DNA from: an uncultured Oscillospiraceae bacterium
Lineage (GTDB): Bacteria; Bacillota; Clostridia; Oscillospirales; Oscillospiraceae
NCBI GenBank assembly: GCA_944385065.1
Contig: CALWVX010000030.1
Span: 1 to 12,327, forward strand
Direction: 5' to 3'
DNA length: 12,327 nucleotides
Position numbers and translations under genes: made by a program. Under the pieces are notes generated by a model that did not search any database, was not told the origin of the DNA, and was given only the letters and a program-made list of their open reading frames with translations. This document shows, piece by piece, positions 6,131-12,050 of this stretch (positions are counted from its first letter, which is position 1; every line of letters starts with the position of its first letter).

Positions 6131-7516
6131 ATGAAAAAATATTATTCCCGTCTGCTGTCTCTTCTGCTGCTGTGCCCCGTTCTCCTCTCCCTGCTGGCGT
6201 CGCCCGTCTCCGCCGCGGAGGAAGAGGACGAGCTCAACCTGTTCTGCACCAACGCCGTGCTGCTGGACGCCAACTACGGCGAGGTGCTCTATACCAAGGA
6301 CGCCTATGAAAAAGCCTACCCCGCCAGCACCACCAAAATCATGACGGCCCTGCTGGTGATGGAGGCCATCGAGTCCGGCCAGCTCACCCCCTCCACCGTG
6401 GTCACCGCCGACGAGTCCCGTCTGGAGGGGATTCCGTCGGGCGAGGGCTATGTGGTGGGCAACATTCAGCTGGGCGAGCAGCTGACGGTGGAGCAGCTGC
6501 TGTACTGCATGCTGCTGGAGTCCGACTGCGACGCGGCCAATGTGCTGGCCGTGGCGGTGGACGGCACGGTGACGGACTTTGTGTCCCACATGAACCGGAA
6601 GGCCGGCGAGCTGGGCTGTCAGGGCACCCACTTTGTCAACCCCTCCGGCGTCCACGACGAGGAGCACTACACCACCGCCTATGATCTGGCCCTCATCATG
6701 GCCGCCGCCCTGGACTATGACCTGTTCCGCACGGTGATCGGCACCGCCAGCTACACCGTGCCCGCCACCAATCTGTCCGACGAGCGCTTCTTTTACAACA
6801 GCAACGGCCTGATCTCCAACCTCTACTACTCCGGCTATGTCTACGACCGGTGCATCGGCGGCAAGACCGGCACCACCGACGCGGCGGGCCGCTGTCTGGT
6901 TGCCGCCGCCGAGGACGGGGACACCCTTCTGATCTCGGTGATTCTGGGCTCCGGCCCCATGCAGCAGGAGGGATATGAGAACCTGCGCCAGGGGCAGCTG
7001 GTGGAGAGCGCCCGGCTGCTGGACTACGGCTTCAACAACTTTCACCGGGTGACCATCACCCAGGGGGACGATCCCGTTGCCAAGGTGGCCGTCACCATGT
7101 CCCGGCAGGCCGACGAGGTCAATCTGAAGCCCCAGGGCTCCATCACCCGCACGCTGCCGGTGGATCTGGACCTGGACCAGATCGAGACCCGCATCGACCT
7201 GTTCTCCGACACGGTGCAGGCCCCGGTGGAGGAGGGGGATGTGCTGGGCACCATGACGCTGTCCTATGACGGCGAGGTGTTCGGCACGCTGGATCTGGTG
7301 GCCGTCACCTCGGTGGAGCGGTCCGAGCTGCTGTATAAAAAGGAGCAGATCACAAGCTTCTTCCAGCACTCCTGGGTCCAGCTGATCCTGGCGGTGGTGC
7401 TGATTCTGGCGGTGGTGATCGCCCTGCGTCTGCTGGTGTTCCGCAGATCGCGCCGGTACGCCGGAGTGGGCGGCCGCCGCCACCGCGGGAACTACCGGGG
7501 CAGCCGCCGCAGATGA
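6131..7516 (+). CDS. D-alanyl-D-alanine carboxypeptidase (DacF/PBP5 type)
   Basis: A 461-residue serine-type peptidase (S11) that trims the terminal D-Ala of peptidoglycan stem peptides outside the membrane. It has a signal peptide (about 1-28, VSA-AE). The catalytic SxxK is in ASTTKIM (Ser66, Lys69) and the KTG triad is in GGKTGTTDAAGR (245-247). The second motif, normally SxN, reads Ser131-Asp-Cys133, so the Asn is replaced by Cys. A PBP5 C-terminal beta domain (about 300-395) is followed by a membrane helix (about 414-436) and a strongly Arg-rich cytoplasmic tail. Many PBP5 proteins end in an amphipathic helix instead. The start has GGAG 8 bases upstream. The gene is monocistronic and divergent from the comEA-led operon. 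A role in vegetative wall maturation or in spore cortex (DacB/DacF) cannot be told apart from the sequence. Confidence 0.94.
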   Translation: MKKYYSRLLSLLLLCPVLLSLLASPVSAAEEEDELNLFCTNAVLLDANYGEVLYTKDAYEKAYPASTTKIMTALLVMEAIESGQLTPSTVVTADESRLEGIPSGEGYVVGNIQLGEQLTVEQLLYCMLLESDCDAANVLAVAVDGTVTDFVSHMNRKAGELGCQGTHFVNPSGVHDEEHYTTAYDLALIMAAALDYDLFRTVIGTASYTVPATNLSDERFFYNSNGLISNLYYSGYVYDRCIGGKTGTTDAAGRCLVAAAEDGDTLLISVILGSGPMQQEGYENLRQGQLVESARLLDYGFNNFHRVTITQGDDPVAKVAVTMSRQADEVNLKPQGSITRTLPVDLDLDQIETRIDLFSDTVQAPVEEGDVLGTMTLSYDGEVFGTLDLVAVTSVERSELLYKKEQITSFFQHSWVQLILAVVLILAVVIALRLLVFRRSRRYAGVGGRRHRGNYRGSRRR

Positions 7517-7595
7517 CCGTTCGGCGGTTCCGGGCGCGGCCGGAAGGGGCTGGTCCCCGGTACACCTTTTTATATATTCCCACACATCAGATCAG

Positions 7596-7640
7596 AAAAA
7601 GGACAGGCACGCTCTCTTCGGAGTGCTGCCTGTCCTTTTT
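7596..7640. terminator. Bidirectional terminator between convergent genes
   Basis: A 14-bp stem (7596-7609 with 7627-7640) begins with AAAAA and ends with TTTTT, so each strand has a U-run. The apex can fold further into a short stem closed by a UUCG tetraloop (7617-7620). It serves the plus-strand carboxypeptidase gene and the minus-strand TSCPD gene. Confidence 0.92.
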
Positions 7641-7655
7641 GGACTTTTTATCATA

Positions 7656-7898
7656 TTACAGAGCTTTCTTTAATGCGCGCGCCAGCTGATCCGGGCAGGA
7701 GGTCGCCTTTCCGCCGCACCGGATTCCCTCCATGCGGCTAATGGCCTCCTCCACCTTCATGCCCCGCAGGAGGGCAGAAATCCCCTGAAGGTTGCCGCTG
7801 CAGCCTCCGGTCACCTGAACGGAGCGGATCACGCCGTCCTCCACCTCAATCTGAAACGCCCGGGAGCAGACCCCGTGGGGAATGTAGTTGATCACCAT
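7656..7898 (-). CDS. TSCPD-domain small protein
   Basis: An 80-residue protein with a C-terminal TSCPD motif at 66-70 and four cysteines (11, 33, 61, 68). It fits the stand-alone TSCPD family of Clostridia (TIGR03905 style), which is related to the C-terminal end of B12-dependent ribonucleotide reductases. The Cys pattern suggests a metal site. The exact function is unknown to me. The start ATG 7898-7896 has only a weak GGCGG upstream, so translation may be modest. It has its own promoter (7955-7983), and read-through from spo0A is possible because no terminator separates them. It ends at the bidirectional terminator shared with the carboxypeptidase gene. Confidence 0.88.
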   Translation of the reverse strand: MVINYIPHGVCSRAFQIEVEDGVIRSVQVTGGCSGNLQGISALLRGMKVEEAISRMEGIRCGGKATSCPDQLARALKKAL

Positions 7899-7919
7899 AT
7901 TTGTTCCGCCGTCCTCTCC

Positions 7920-7946
7920 GCCGCCCTTCGGGGCGGCTCTTTTTTT
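7920..7946 (+). terminator. Terminator-like hairpin on the plus strand, within the TSCPD leader
   Basis: GCCGCCC-TTCG-GGGCGGC (7920-7937) is followed by TC and seven T on the plus strand, which is perfect intrinsic-terminator geometry. No plus-strand gene lies directly upstream. On the minus strand the same bases form a hairpin in the 5' leader of the TSCPD mRNA. It could block antisense transcription from entering spo0A or act as a leader structure. Confidence 0.5.
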
Positions 7947-7954
7947 CGGAGTGT

Positions 7955-7983
7955 ATCATAGCAGAACAGAGGAAAAAAGGCAA
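7955..7983 (-). promoter_or_regulatory. Extended -10 promoter of the TSCPD gene
   Basis: TTGCCT (7983-7978), a 17-bp spacer and TATGAT (7960-7955) with TGC directly before it on the minus strand. It lies directly after the spo0A stop codon. Confidence 0.75.
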
Positions 7984-7986
7984 GTA

Positions 7987-8748
7987 TCAGCCCGCCCGGC
8001 CCCGCCGCTCCAGCTGAAGCCGATCGGCGATCATGGCGATGAATTCGCTGTTGGTGGGCTTCCCCTTGGCGTTGGACACCGTATAGCCGAAGTATTTCTG
8101 CAGGGTCTCCAGATCGCCCCGGTCCCAGGCCACTTCGATGGCGTGGCGGATGGCCCGCTCCACCCGGCTGGCGGTGGTGCCGAACCGCTTGGCCACCTCC
8201 GGATAGAGCACCTTGGTGACCGCGTTGATCACGTCCATGTCCTCCACCGCGATCATGATGGCCTCCCGGAGATACTGATAGCCCTTGATGTGGGCGGGCA
8301 CTCCCACCTCGTGGATGATAGCGGTCACCTGGGCCTCCAGCGCGGGACCGCTATCACGCTCTGTTTCCAACCCGCCGGGGGACATCACCTGCCTCAGCCG
8401 CTGACAAACCGTGGAGACCTTGCACGGCTTGGTCAGGAAGAAATCAGCCCCCCGGGCAGCCGCCTCATCCACCACGTTTCCCCGGATATAGCTGGACAGC
8501 ACCAGAATCTTCGGCCGGTCCGTCATCTGGGACAGCTCCCGGAGCACCTCCAGGCCGTCCAAACCGGTCAGCACCATCTCCATCACAACGGCGTCGGGGC
8601 GCAGCTCCCGCACCAGGCGGACCAGCTCCTCCCCGTCTCCGGTTTCTCCCACGACCTGAAAATCAGGTTCTCCCGCCATGGCGTGGGCCAGAATCGCCCG
8701 AAATTCCACGCCGGCGTCCGCGATAATCACTCGTTTTCCTGTCTCCAT
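7987..8748 (-). CDS. spo0A: Sporulation master regulator Spo0A with altered phosphorylation site
   Basis: A 253-residue response regulator that controls entry into sporulation. The C-terminal DNA-binding domain (about 138-248) is highly conserved: IIHEVGVPAHIKGYQYLREA, TKVLYPEVAKRF, TTASRVERAIRHAIEVAW and KPTNSEFIAMIAD. The N-terminal receiver keeps Asp11 and Lys107 (TKPC), and the Thr position is Ser85. The position matching the phospho-acceptor Asp (B. subtilis LDIIMPHLDG) is Glu57 in MEMVLTGLDG, codon GAG at 8580-8578. The following Pro is Thr, and the second Asp of the acidic pocket is Ala12. The start ATG 8748-8746 has GGAGG upstream. spoIVB lies upstream on the same strand, the usual order. 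It has its own promoter and 0A-box-like sites. Identity is very sure; whether it can be phosphorylated in the normal way is doubtful. Confidence 0.97.
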   Translation of the reverse strand: METGKRVIIADAGVEFRAILAHAMAGEPDFQVVGETGDGEELVRLVRELRPDAVVMEMVLTGLDGLEVLRELSQMTDRPKILVLSSYIRGNVVDEAAARGADFFLTKPCKVSTVCQRLRQVMSPGGLETERDSGPALEAQVTAIIHEVGVPAHIKGYQYLREAIMIAVEDMDVINAVTKVLYPEVAKRFGTTASRVERAIRHAIEVAWDRGDLETLQKYFGYTVSNAKGKPTNSEFIAMIADRLQLERRGRAG

Positions 8749-8817
8749 TTCTTCATTCCTCCAAACAGAACCAAATGGGCCGCCGTATCCCCTTTGCTCG
8801 CGGGAAGATGGGGGATT

Positions 8818-8829
8818 TCGACCGGTCGA
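8818..8829. promoter_or_regulatory. Palindrome TCGACCGGTCGA at the spo0A start point
   Basis: A perfect 12-bp palindrome covering the predicted spo0A transcription start. Each arm, TTCGACC on the plus strand and the near-symmetric half on the other, is one mismatch from the 0A box TTCGACA. A site here could repress the promoter. Confidence 0.45.
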
Positions 8830-8833
8830 TTAC

Positions 8834-8862
8834 AATTTAGCACAATCAGACAGGTTATGCAA
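8834..8862 (-). promoter_or_regulatory. Sigma-A promoter of spo0A
   Basis: TTGCAT (8862-8857), a 17-bp spacer and TAAATT (8839-8834), preceded by TGC on the minus strand. It lies about 85 bases before the start codon, in an AT-rich block that stands out from the GC-rich surroundings. Confidence 0.75.
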
Positions 8863-8911
8863 GGCATTATTTGGAATTTCATGGAATATCGTTCCAAAAA
8901 TTATTACATTT

Positions 8912-8937
8912 TTCGACATTAAATATATTTTTTGACA
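8912..8937. promoter_or_regulatory. Two 0A-box-like sites upstream of spo0A
   Basis: TTCGACA at 8912-8918 (TGTCGAA on the minus strand) matches the Spo0A box exactly. TTTGACA at 8931-8937 differs by one base. They are 19 bp apart, nearly two helical turns, in the same orientation and upstream of the -35 box, where Spo0A could activate its own gene. An imperfect inverted repeat TTGGAA...TTCCAA (8871-8897) lies between them and the promoter. Confidence 0.6.
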
Positions 8938-8943
8938 TTTTTC

Positions 8944-8971
8944 GAGGGGGCGGAACCAGGTCCGCCCCCTC
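8944..8971 (-). terminator. Hairpin after spoIVB, probable terminator
   Basis: An 11-bp GC-rich stem (8944-8954 with 8961-8971) and six-base loop lie 21 bases after the spoIVB stop codon. On the minus strand it is followed by GAAAAATGTC, not a U-run, so termination may be weak or need Rho. It directly borders the 0A-box region of spo0A. Confidence 0.5.
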
Positions 8972-8992
8972 ACAAATGTCCTTCCGTGCCGC

Positions 8993-10117
8993 TCAGCTCT
9001 GCCCGCCCTGCGCCTGCCGGAGCATGGTCTCCGCCAGAATGCCGTAGCCCTGGGCTGGATTGTCGATCAGGACGTGGGTCACCGCGCCCACCAGCCGGCC
9101 GTCCTGCAGGATGGGGCTGCCGCTCATCCCCTGCACGATCCCGCCGGCCGCCTCCAGCAGGTCCGGATCCGTCACCTCCAGAACCAGGCTCCGGGTTCCG
9201 TCTCCGGGCGGGCAGACCCGGGTGATCCGGATGTCGAACTCCTCCACCTCGTCCCCCCGGATATTGGACAAGATGGTGGCGGGACCCTCATGGACCTGGT
9301 CCCGGCCGGCCACGGGGACGGGGGTCTGCTCGGTCTCCAGCGCCCCCTGCTCCAGCCGGCCGAACACGCCCTGTCCCGTGTTGGCGTACAGGGTTCCCAG
9401 TTCCCGGGTCAGATCAAATTCGCCGTGCAGCTCGCCGGGGTCTCCGCTGGCCCCCTTCTTCACCTGCACCACGCTTGCGGGCATGATGCTTCCGGTCTCC
9501 ATGGGCATGAGCATGGCGGTGTCCACATCGTTGATCCCGTGTCCCAGGGCGGCAAACACGCCGCTGTCCGGATCATAGAAGGTCACCGTCCCGATGCCCG
9601 CCATGGAGTCCCGCAGCCAGACGCCCAGCTGATAGTCCCCCTGGCGGTTTTCCACCGCCGCGGCGGTCAGCTGAAGCTGCCGCTCTCCCCGGACCGCCTG
9701 AATGGTGAGGGGCGCGGCCCCCTGTTCCTCCACCAGGGACTGCACCGCCTCAATGGTGTCCACCTCATCGCCGTTGATATGGGTGATCACGTCCCCCTCT
9801 TTCAGGCCGCAGTCCCGGCCCGGGCTCCTGGCCCCCGCCTGCGTCTCCACCGAGGACAGGCCCACCACCAGCACGCCGTCGGAAAAGAGCTTGATCCCCA
9901 CCGCTTTTCCCACGGGGATCACCCGCTCGCCCACATCGGCTTCCGCCGCCGGAGCCGCCGCCTGCCGGGGCACCTCCAAACGGGCGGCGGCGGAGGCCAG
10001 GGCGGCCCGGCCGCCCGCTCCGTTGAGCAGCAGCGCGCACACCAGGACCAGCGCCGCCGCCCCCGCCGCCCATCCCAGCGCCCCGGGGAACGGCCTGCTC
10101 TTTGGTTCTTGTTCCAT
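8993..10117 (-). CDS. spoIVB: SpoIVB peptidase (S55), sporulation signalling protease
   Basis: A 374-residue serine protease made in the forespore and exported to the space between the membranes, where in Bacillus it cuts SpoIVFA and triggers pro-sigma-K processing. It has a membrane anchor at about 13-32, a PDZ domain at about 70-155 (GLKEGDVITHINGDEV), and a C-terminal S55 domain with GHGI (His193) and GIVQGMSGSPI (Ser332). Asp317 in VTDPDLL lies 15 residues before the Ser, the same spacing as in B. subtilis (363 and 378), so the triad appears complete. The start ATG 10117-10115 has AAGGGGGTGG upstream; an earlier in-frame Met has no such signal. recN, often upstream in relatives, is absent here. 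A terminator lies directly upstream, so it needs its own promoter, possibly forespore-specific. Confidence 0.95.
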   Translation of the reverse strand: MEQEPKSRPFPGALGWAAGAAALVLVCALLLNGAGGRAALASAAARLEVPRQAAAPAAEADVGERVIPVGKAVGIKLFSDGVLVVGLSSVETQAGARSPGRDCGLKEGDVITHINGDEVDTIEAVQSLVEEQGAAPLTIQAVRGERQLQLTAAAVENRQGDYQLGVWLRDSMAGIGTVTFYDPDSGVFAALGHGINDVDTAMLMPMETGSIMPASVVQVKKGASGDPGELHGEFDLTRELGTLYANTGQGVFGRLEQGALETEQTPVPVAGRDQVHEGPATILSNIRGDEVEEFDIRITRVCPPGDGTRSLVLEVTDPDLLEAAGGIVQGMSGSPILQDGRLVGAVTHVLIDNPAQGYGILAETMLRQAQGGQS

Positions 10118-10154
10118 TCTTCCACCCCCTTGCCGACTTTCGGCCGTCAATCAA

Positions 10155-10188
10155 AAAACGCGGACGGCACGTTTGCCGTCCGCGTTTT
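10155..10188. terminator. Terminator of the ArsC/Spx-like gene
   Basis: A 15-bp stem (10155-10169 with 10174-10188) and CGTT loop. On the minus strand it is followed by six T. The plus strand also ends in TTTT. It insulates spoIVB from the upstream genes. Confidence 0.88.
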
Positions 10189-10189
10189 C

Positions 10190-10195
10190 AGTATA
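10190..10195 (-). promoter_or_regulatory. Candidate -10 element upstream of spoIVB
   Basis: TATACT (10195-10190) on the minus strand, with only a weak upstream partner (TTGAGG at a 15-bp distance). A transcript from it would start inside the terminator stem. This is uncertain; spoIVB is expected to use a forespore sigma factor, and I could not identify such a site. Confidence 0.25.
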
Positions 10196-10321
10196 GCCGC
10201 TTTTCCCCCGCCTCAACCGCGGATACCCCTTCCACCATTTCCAGTCCGGGGGACCGGATTCCCGCCGCGCCGGGATCCGGGAAGGGTTTTCTGGCCGGCG
10301 GAGGATGCTTTTCCGGTTTTT

Positions 10322-10672
10322 TTACAGATTTTCCTCCCACTGATCGGGGCGGAACCCCACCAGCACAAAGTCCTCTCCCACCAGGATGGGCCGCTTGACC
10401 AGCATTCCGTCCCCGGCCAGCACGGCCAGCTGCTCCTCCTCATCCATGGAGGGCAGCCGGTCCTTCAGGCCCAGCGCCTTGTACTGCAGCCCGGAGGTGT
10501 TGAAAAACTTTTTCAGGGGCAGGCCGCTGGCCTTCCACCAGGTCCGCAGCTCGTCGGCGGTGGGGTTCTGCTCCTTGATGTGCCGGTCTGTATAGACGGC
10601 TCCGCAGTCGTCCAGGAATTTTTTGGCCCGCTGGCAGGTGGTGCATTTGGGGTATTCTACAAACAGCAGCAT
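10322..10672 (-). CDS. ArsC/Spx-family thioredoxin-fold protein
   Basis: A 116-residue protein of the arsenate reductase (ArsC/Spx/YffB) family. It starts MLLFVEYPKCTTCQRAKKFL, with a CxxC pair at Cys10 and Cys13. It then shows HIKEQNPTADEL, LPLKKFFNTSG, a conserved VKRPILV and a final FRPDQW. The CxxC at residues 10-13 resembles the redox switch of Spx and MgsR, which bind RNA polymerase. Many clostridial members carry only the label arsenate reductase family, so I do not assign a function. No arsenic-resistance gene lies nearby. The start ATG 10672-10670 has GAGGAG 10 bases upstream; the longer open frame above it does not look like the family. It follows the 60-residue gene by 59 bases without a clear promoter, so they are probably cotranscribed. 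Confidence 0.87.
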   Translation of the reverse strand: MLLFVEYPKCTTCQRAKKFLDDCGAVYTDRHIKEQNPTADELRTWWKASGLPLKKFFNTSGLQYKALGLKDRLPSMDEEEQLAVLAGDGMLVKRPILVGEDFVLVGFRPDQWEENL

Positions 10673-10731
10673 GGGGATCACACTCCTCGTATCAAATGGA
10701 TGCCTCATCCTACCATATTTTCCCCAAAAGC

Positions 10732-10914
10732 TCAACCGTCTTCCGGGTCCCGCCCCAGCTGCTCCTCCAGCAATTTCAGCTCTCCCAGGGTGGACACGGT
10801 AATCCCGCTGTCCAGCAGCCGCAGCCTGGCCCGGGCGGGCATGGTGTTCCAATAGGACAGCAGGGCCGGATTCCGCCCCACCACGTCCCGGGGATGTCTG
10901 GTATACTGCTCCAT
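10732..10914 (-). CDS. Hypothetical 60-residue small protein
   Basis: I do not recognise this family by name. It begins MEQYTRHPRDVVGRNPALLS, then has a basic helix (PARARLRLLDSG) and an acidic leucine-rich end (LGELKLLEEQLG). It has no signal peptide or membrane helix. The start ATG 10914-10912 follows a GGAGGGAAG ribosome binding site. It lies between the terminator of the acidic helical gene and the ArsC/Spx-like gene, with which it probably shares a transcript. The good start signal and sensible amino acid make-up support a real gene. Confidence 0.72.
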   Translation of the reverse strand: MEQYTRHPRDVVGRNPALLSYWNTMPARARLRLLDSGITVSTLGELKLLEEQLGRDPEDG

Positions 10915-10967
10915 GGTCTTCCCTCCTCCCCTCCAGCTTGTCCGAAAGAGCCCTCGGGCAGTCCCGG

Positions 10968-11005
10968 AAAAAACAGGAGCGCCGTCCCTGCGGGCGGCGC
11001 TCCTG
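10968..11005 (-). terminator. Intrinsic terminator after the acidic helical gene
   Basis: An 11-bp GC-rich stem (10974-10984 with 10995-11005). On the minus strand it is followed by TTTTTT (10973-10968). It lies 12 bases after the stop codon of the upstream gene and shows that the 60-residue gene starts a new unit, although I see no clear promoter for it. Confidence 0.9.
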
Positions 11006-11016
11006 CTGAATTCTGA

Positions 11017-11412
11017 TTACGGCTCTCTGGGCTCCTCGTCAGCGGGGGCCGCCTCCGGCTGCTCCGAAGTCTCCGCCGGGGTGATCTCGAACAGATCCTC
11101 CTCCACGTCGTTGTCCTCCGGATCGCCGGGCTGCTTGAGCTCGTCGATGCGGGCCTTGTTGGACTCGATGGCGGCCCGGGCGGCGGTGATCCGGCCGCAG
11201 GCGGCGGCATAGGCTCCGTCAGGAGACAGGCCCCGCTCGGCATAATACAGCTTTCCGATTTCCAGATAGGCCTTCTTGACCACGTCCTCCTGAGACATGT
11301 TGTCCATCTTCAGCTTGGCAATCTCGGCCAGCCGCTTGGACTGGGCCACCCCGGCCTGGGCCAGATCCACGGCCCGATCCTTCAGGGAATCAAAGGTATT
11401 TTTAAAATCCAT
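11017..11412 (-). CDS. Acidic helical (coiled-coil-like) cytoplasmic protein
   Basis: A 131-residue protein of unknown function. The N-terminal two thirds is helical and heptad-like (FDSLKDRAVDLAQAGVAQSK, LAEIAKLKMD, AYLEIGKLYYAERG, then ITAARAAIESNKARIDEL). The last 30 or so residues are a Glu- and Pro-rich disordered tail. The EIGKLYYAERG segment resembles small clostridial proteins that often pair such a helix with a zinc ribbon; no ribbon is present here. The start ATG 11412-11410 has AAGGAGG 9 bases upstream; an upstream in-frame Met has no such signal and lies within the predicted promoter. It has its own promoter and terminator, so it is monocistronic. Confidence 0.82.
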   Translation of the reverse strand: MDFKNTFDSLKDRAVDLAQAGVAQSKRLAEIAKLKMDNMSQEDVVKKAYLEIGKLYYAERGLSPDGAYAAACGRITAARAAIESNKARIDELKQPGDPEDNDVEEDLFEITPAETSEQPEAAPADEEPREP

Positions 11413-11458
11413 CTGAACTTGCCTCCTTATTCGCGGTTCATTCCGCTTGCCTGGCTTC

Positions 11459-11487
11459 ATTTTACCCTATTTTGTCCGGAGGCACAA
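11459..11487 (-). promoter_or_regulatory. Sigma-A promoter of the acidic helical gene
   Basis: TTGTGC (11487-11482), a 17-bp spacer and TAAAAT (11464-11459) on the minus strand, about 47 bases before the start codon. Confidence 0.75.
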
Positions 11488-11686
11488 GGGGGATCGGCCG
11501 GTTTTAATCCATTTTTTATCCCCTTTTTCCCCGATTTTCAAAATCCGGAACGGCCTCCCTGTCCCCCTGCCAAAATCCCGAAATTCCATGCTCAAGCAAC
11601 ATCTGCCCACCCACAGCGGACAGTTTCTGTTTAGTATTGACAAGAAAGGCCAGAATATTCCCCCCGGATTCTGGTTGAAACAACCA
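11488..11686. other. Intergenic stretch between divergent genes
   Basis: Within the roughly 350-base gap between the divergent start codons (11412 and 11765) I see no gene with a supported start. It holds pyrimidine-rich runs, a short palindrome (GATTTTCAAAATC) and an isolated TTGACA at 11637-11642 without a matching -10. The sequence around that TTGACA resembles the -35 region of the downstream promoter at 11687. Confidence 0.4.
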
Positions 11687-11716
11687 TTGACGAAAGGGAG
11701 GCCCGTGTTTTACAAT
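11687..11716 (+). promoter_or_regulatory. Sigma-A promoter of the small membrane protein gene
   Basis: TTGACG (11687-11692), an 18-bp spacer and TACAAT (11711-11716) on the plus strand. The predicted start is near 11723, giving a leader of about 42 bases. It may also drive the downstream binding-protein gene by read-through. Confidence 0.75.
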
Positions 11717-11764
11717 AAGTCATATTCTTTTTTAAGGTAGTATGTGCCAGAAAGGAGCCGAACC

Positions 11765-12007
11765 ATGGATGCCAGAGCCGCCGCGATGAACTGCCAGTCC
11801 CCCTGCGCCTCCCGCGGGAACGGGACCGCTTCTTTCTGCGCCTATGGCCGGACTGACTGCGCCCTGCCCTCTTTTCTGGACACCATGGTCATGGTGTCCA
11901 TTTTTGTTGTGCGTCTGGTACTGGAGGCGGGGGCGCTGGCCCTGATTATGCTGGCCCGGATCGGCCGGGCCGTCTTTACCAAGAGGAAACCGCTTTTCTC
12001 TCACTAA
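11765..12007 (+). CDS. Small cysteine-containing membrane protein, hypothetical
   Basis: An 80-residue protein I do not recognise. The first 35 residues are polar and contain four cysteines (10, 14, 25, 32). They are followed by one long hydrophobic helix (about 38-65, FLDTMVMVSIFVVRLVLE and onward) and a basic tail (RIGRAVFTKRK), which suggests Cys-rich part outside and tail inside by the positive-inside rule. The start ATG 11765-11767 has AAAGGAG 7 bases upstream; an in-frame upstream ATG (11744) would overlap that signal. It has its own promoter and a strong terminator just after its stop, and the LivJ-type gene follows. The good signals support expression; the function is unknown. Confidence 0.68.
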   Translation: MDARAAAMNCQSPCASRGNGTASFCAYGRTDCALPSFLDTMVMVSIFVVRLVLEAGALALIMLARIGRAVFTKRKPLFSH

Positions 12008-12013
12008 TGGGTT

Positions 12014-12050
12014 AAAAAGCGGCTTTGCTCTTGGGGCGAAGCCGCTTTTT
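12014..12050. terminator. Terminator between the small membrane protein and the LivJ-type gene
   Basis: A 12-bp stem (12014-12025 with 12039-12050) that can extend inward by about three pairs and ends in TTTTT on the plus strand and AAAAA at its other side. It separates the small gene from the binding-protein gene 46 bases later. Confidence 0.88.

Noticed and set aside
6103..6131. A TATACT -10 box as the promoter of the comEA-led operon
   Set aside because: The matching -35 position (TAGGAA) is poor and lies at the start codon of the divergent gene. The evidence was too weak to list.
6101..7585. A minus-strand open frame of about 494 codons opposite the carboxypeptidase gene
   Set aside because: The plus-strand protein has all family motifs, a promoter and a ribosome binding site. 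The antisense product is His- and Gly-rich without domains.
8753..8755. An ATG upstream of the spo0A start (in GGAATGAAGAAATGG)
   Set aside because: It is out of frame with Spo0A and too close to the GGAGG.
10322..10672. Assignment as a true arsenate reductase in an arsenic-resistance operon
   Set aside because: No arsR, arsB or acr3 gene lies nearby, and the CxxC form fits the broad ArsC/Spx family, so only the family is named.
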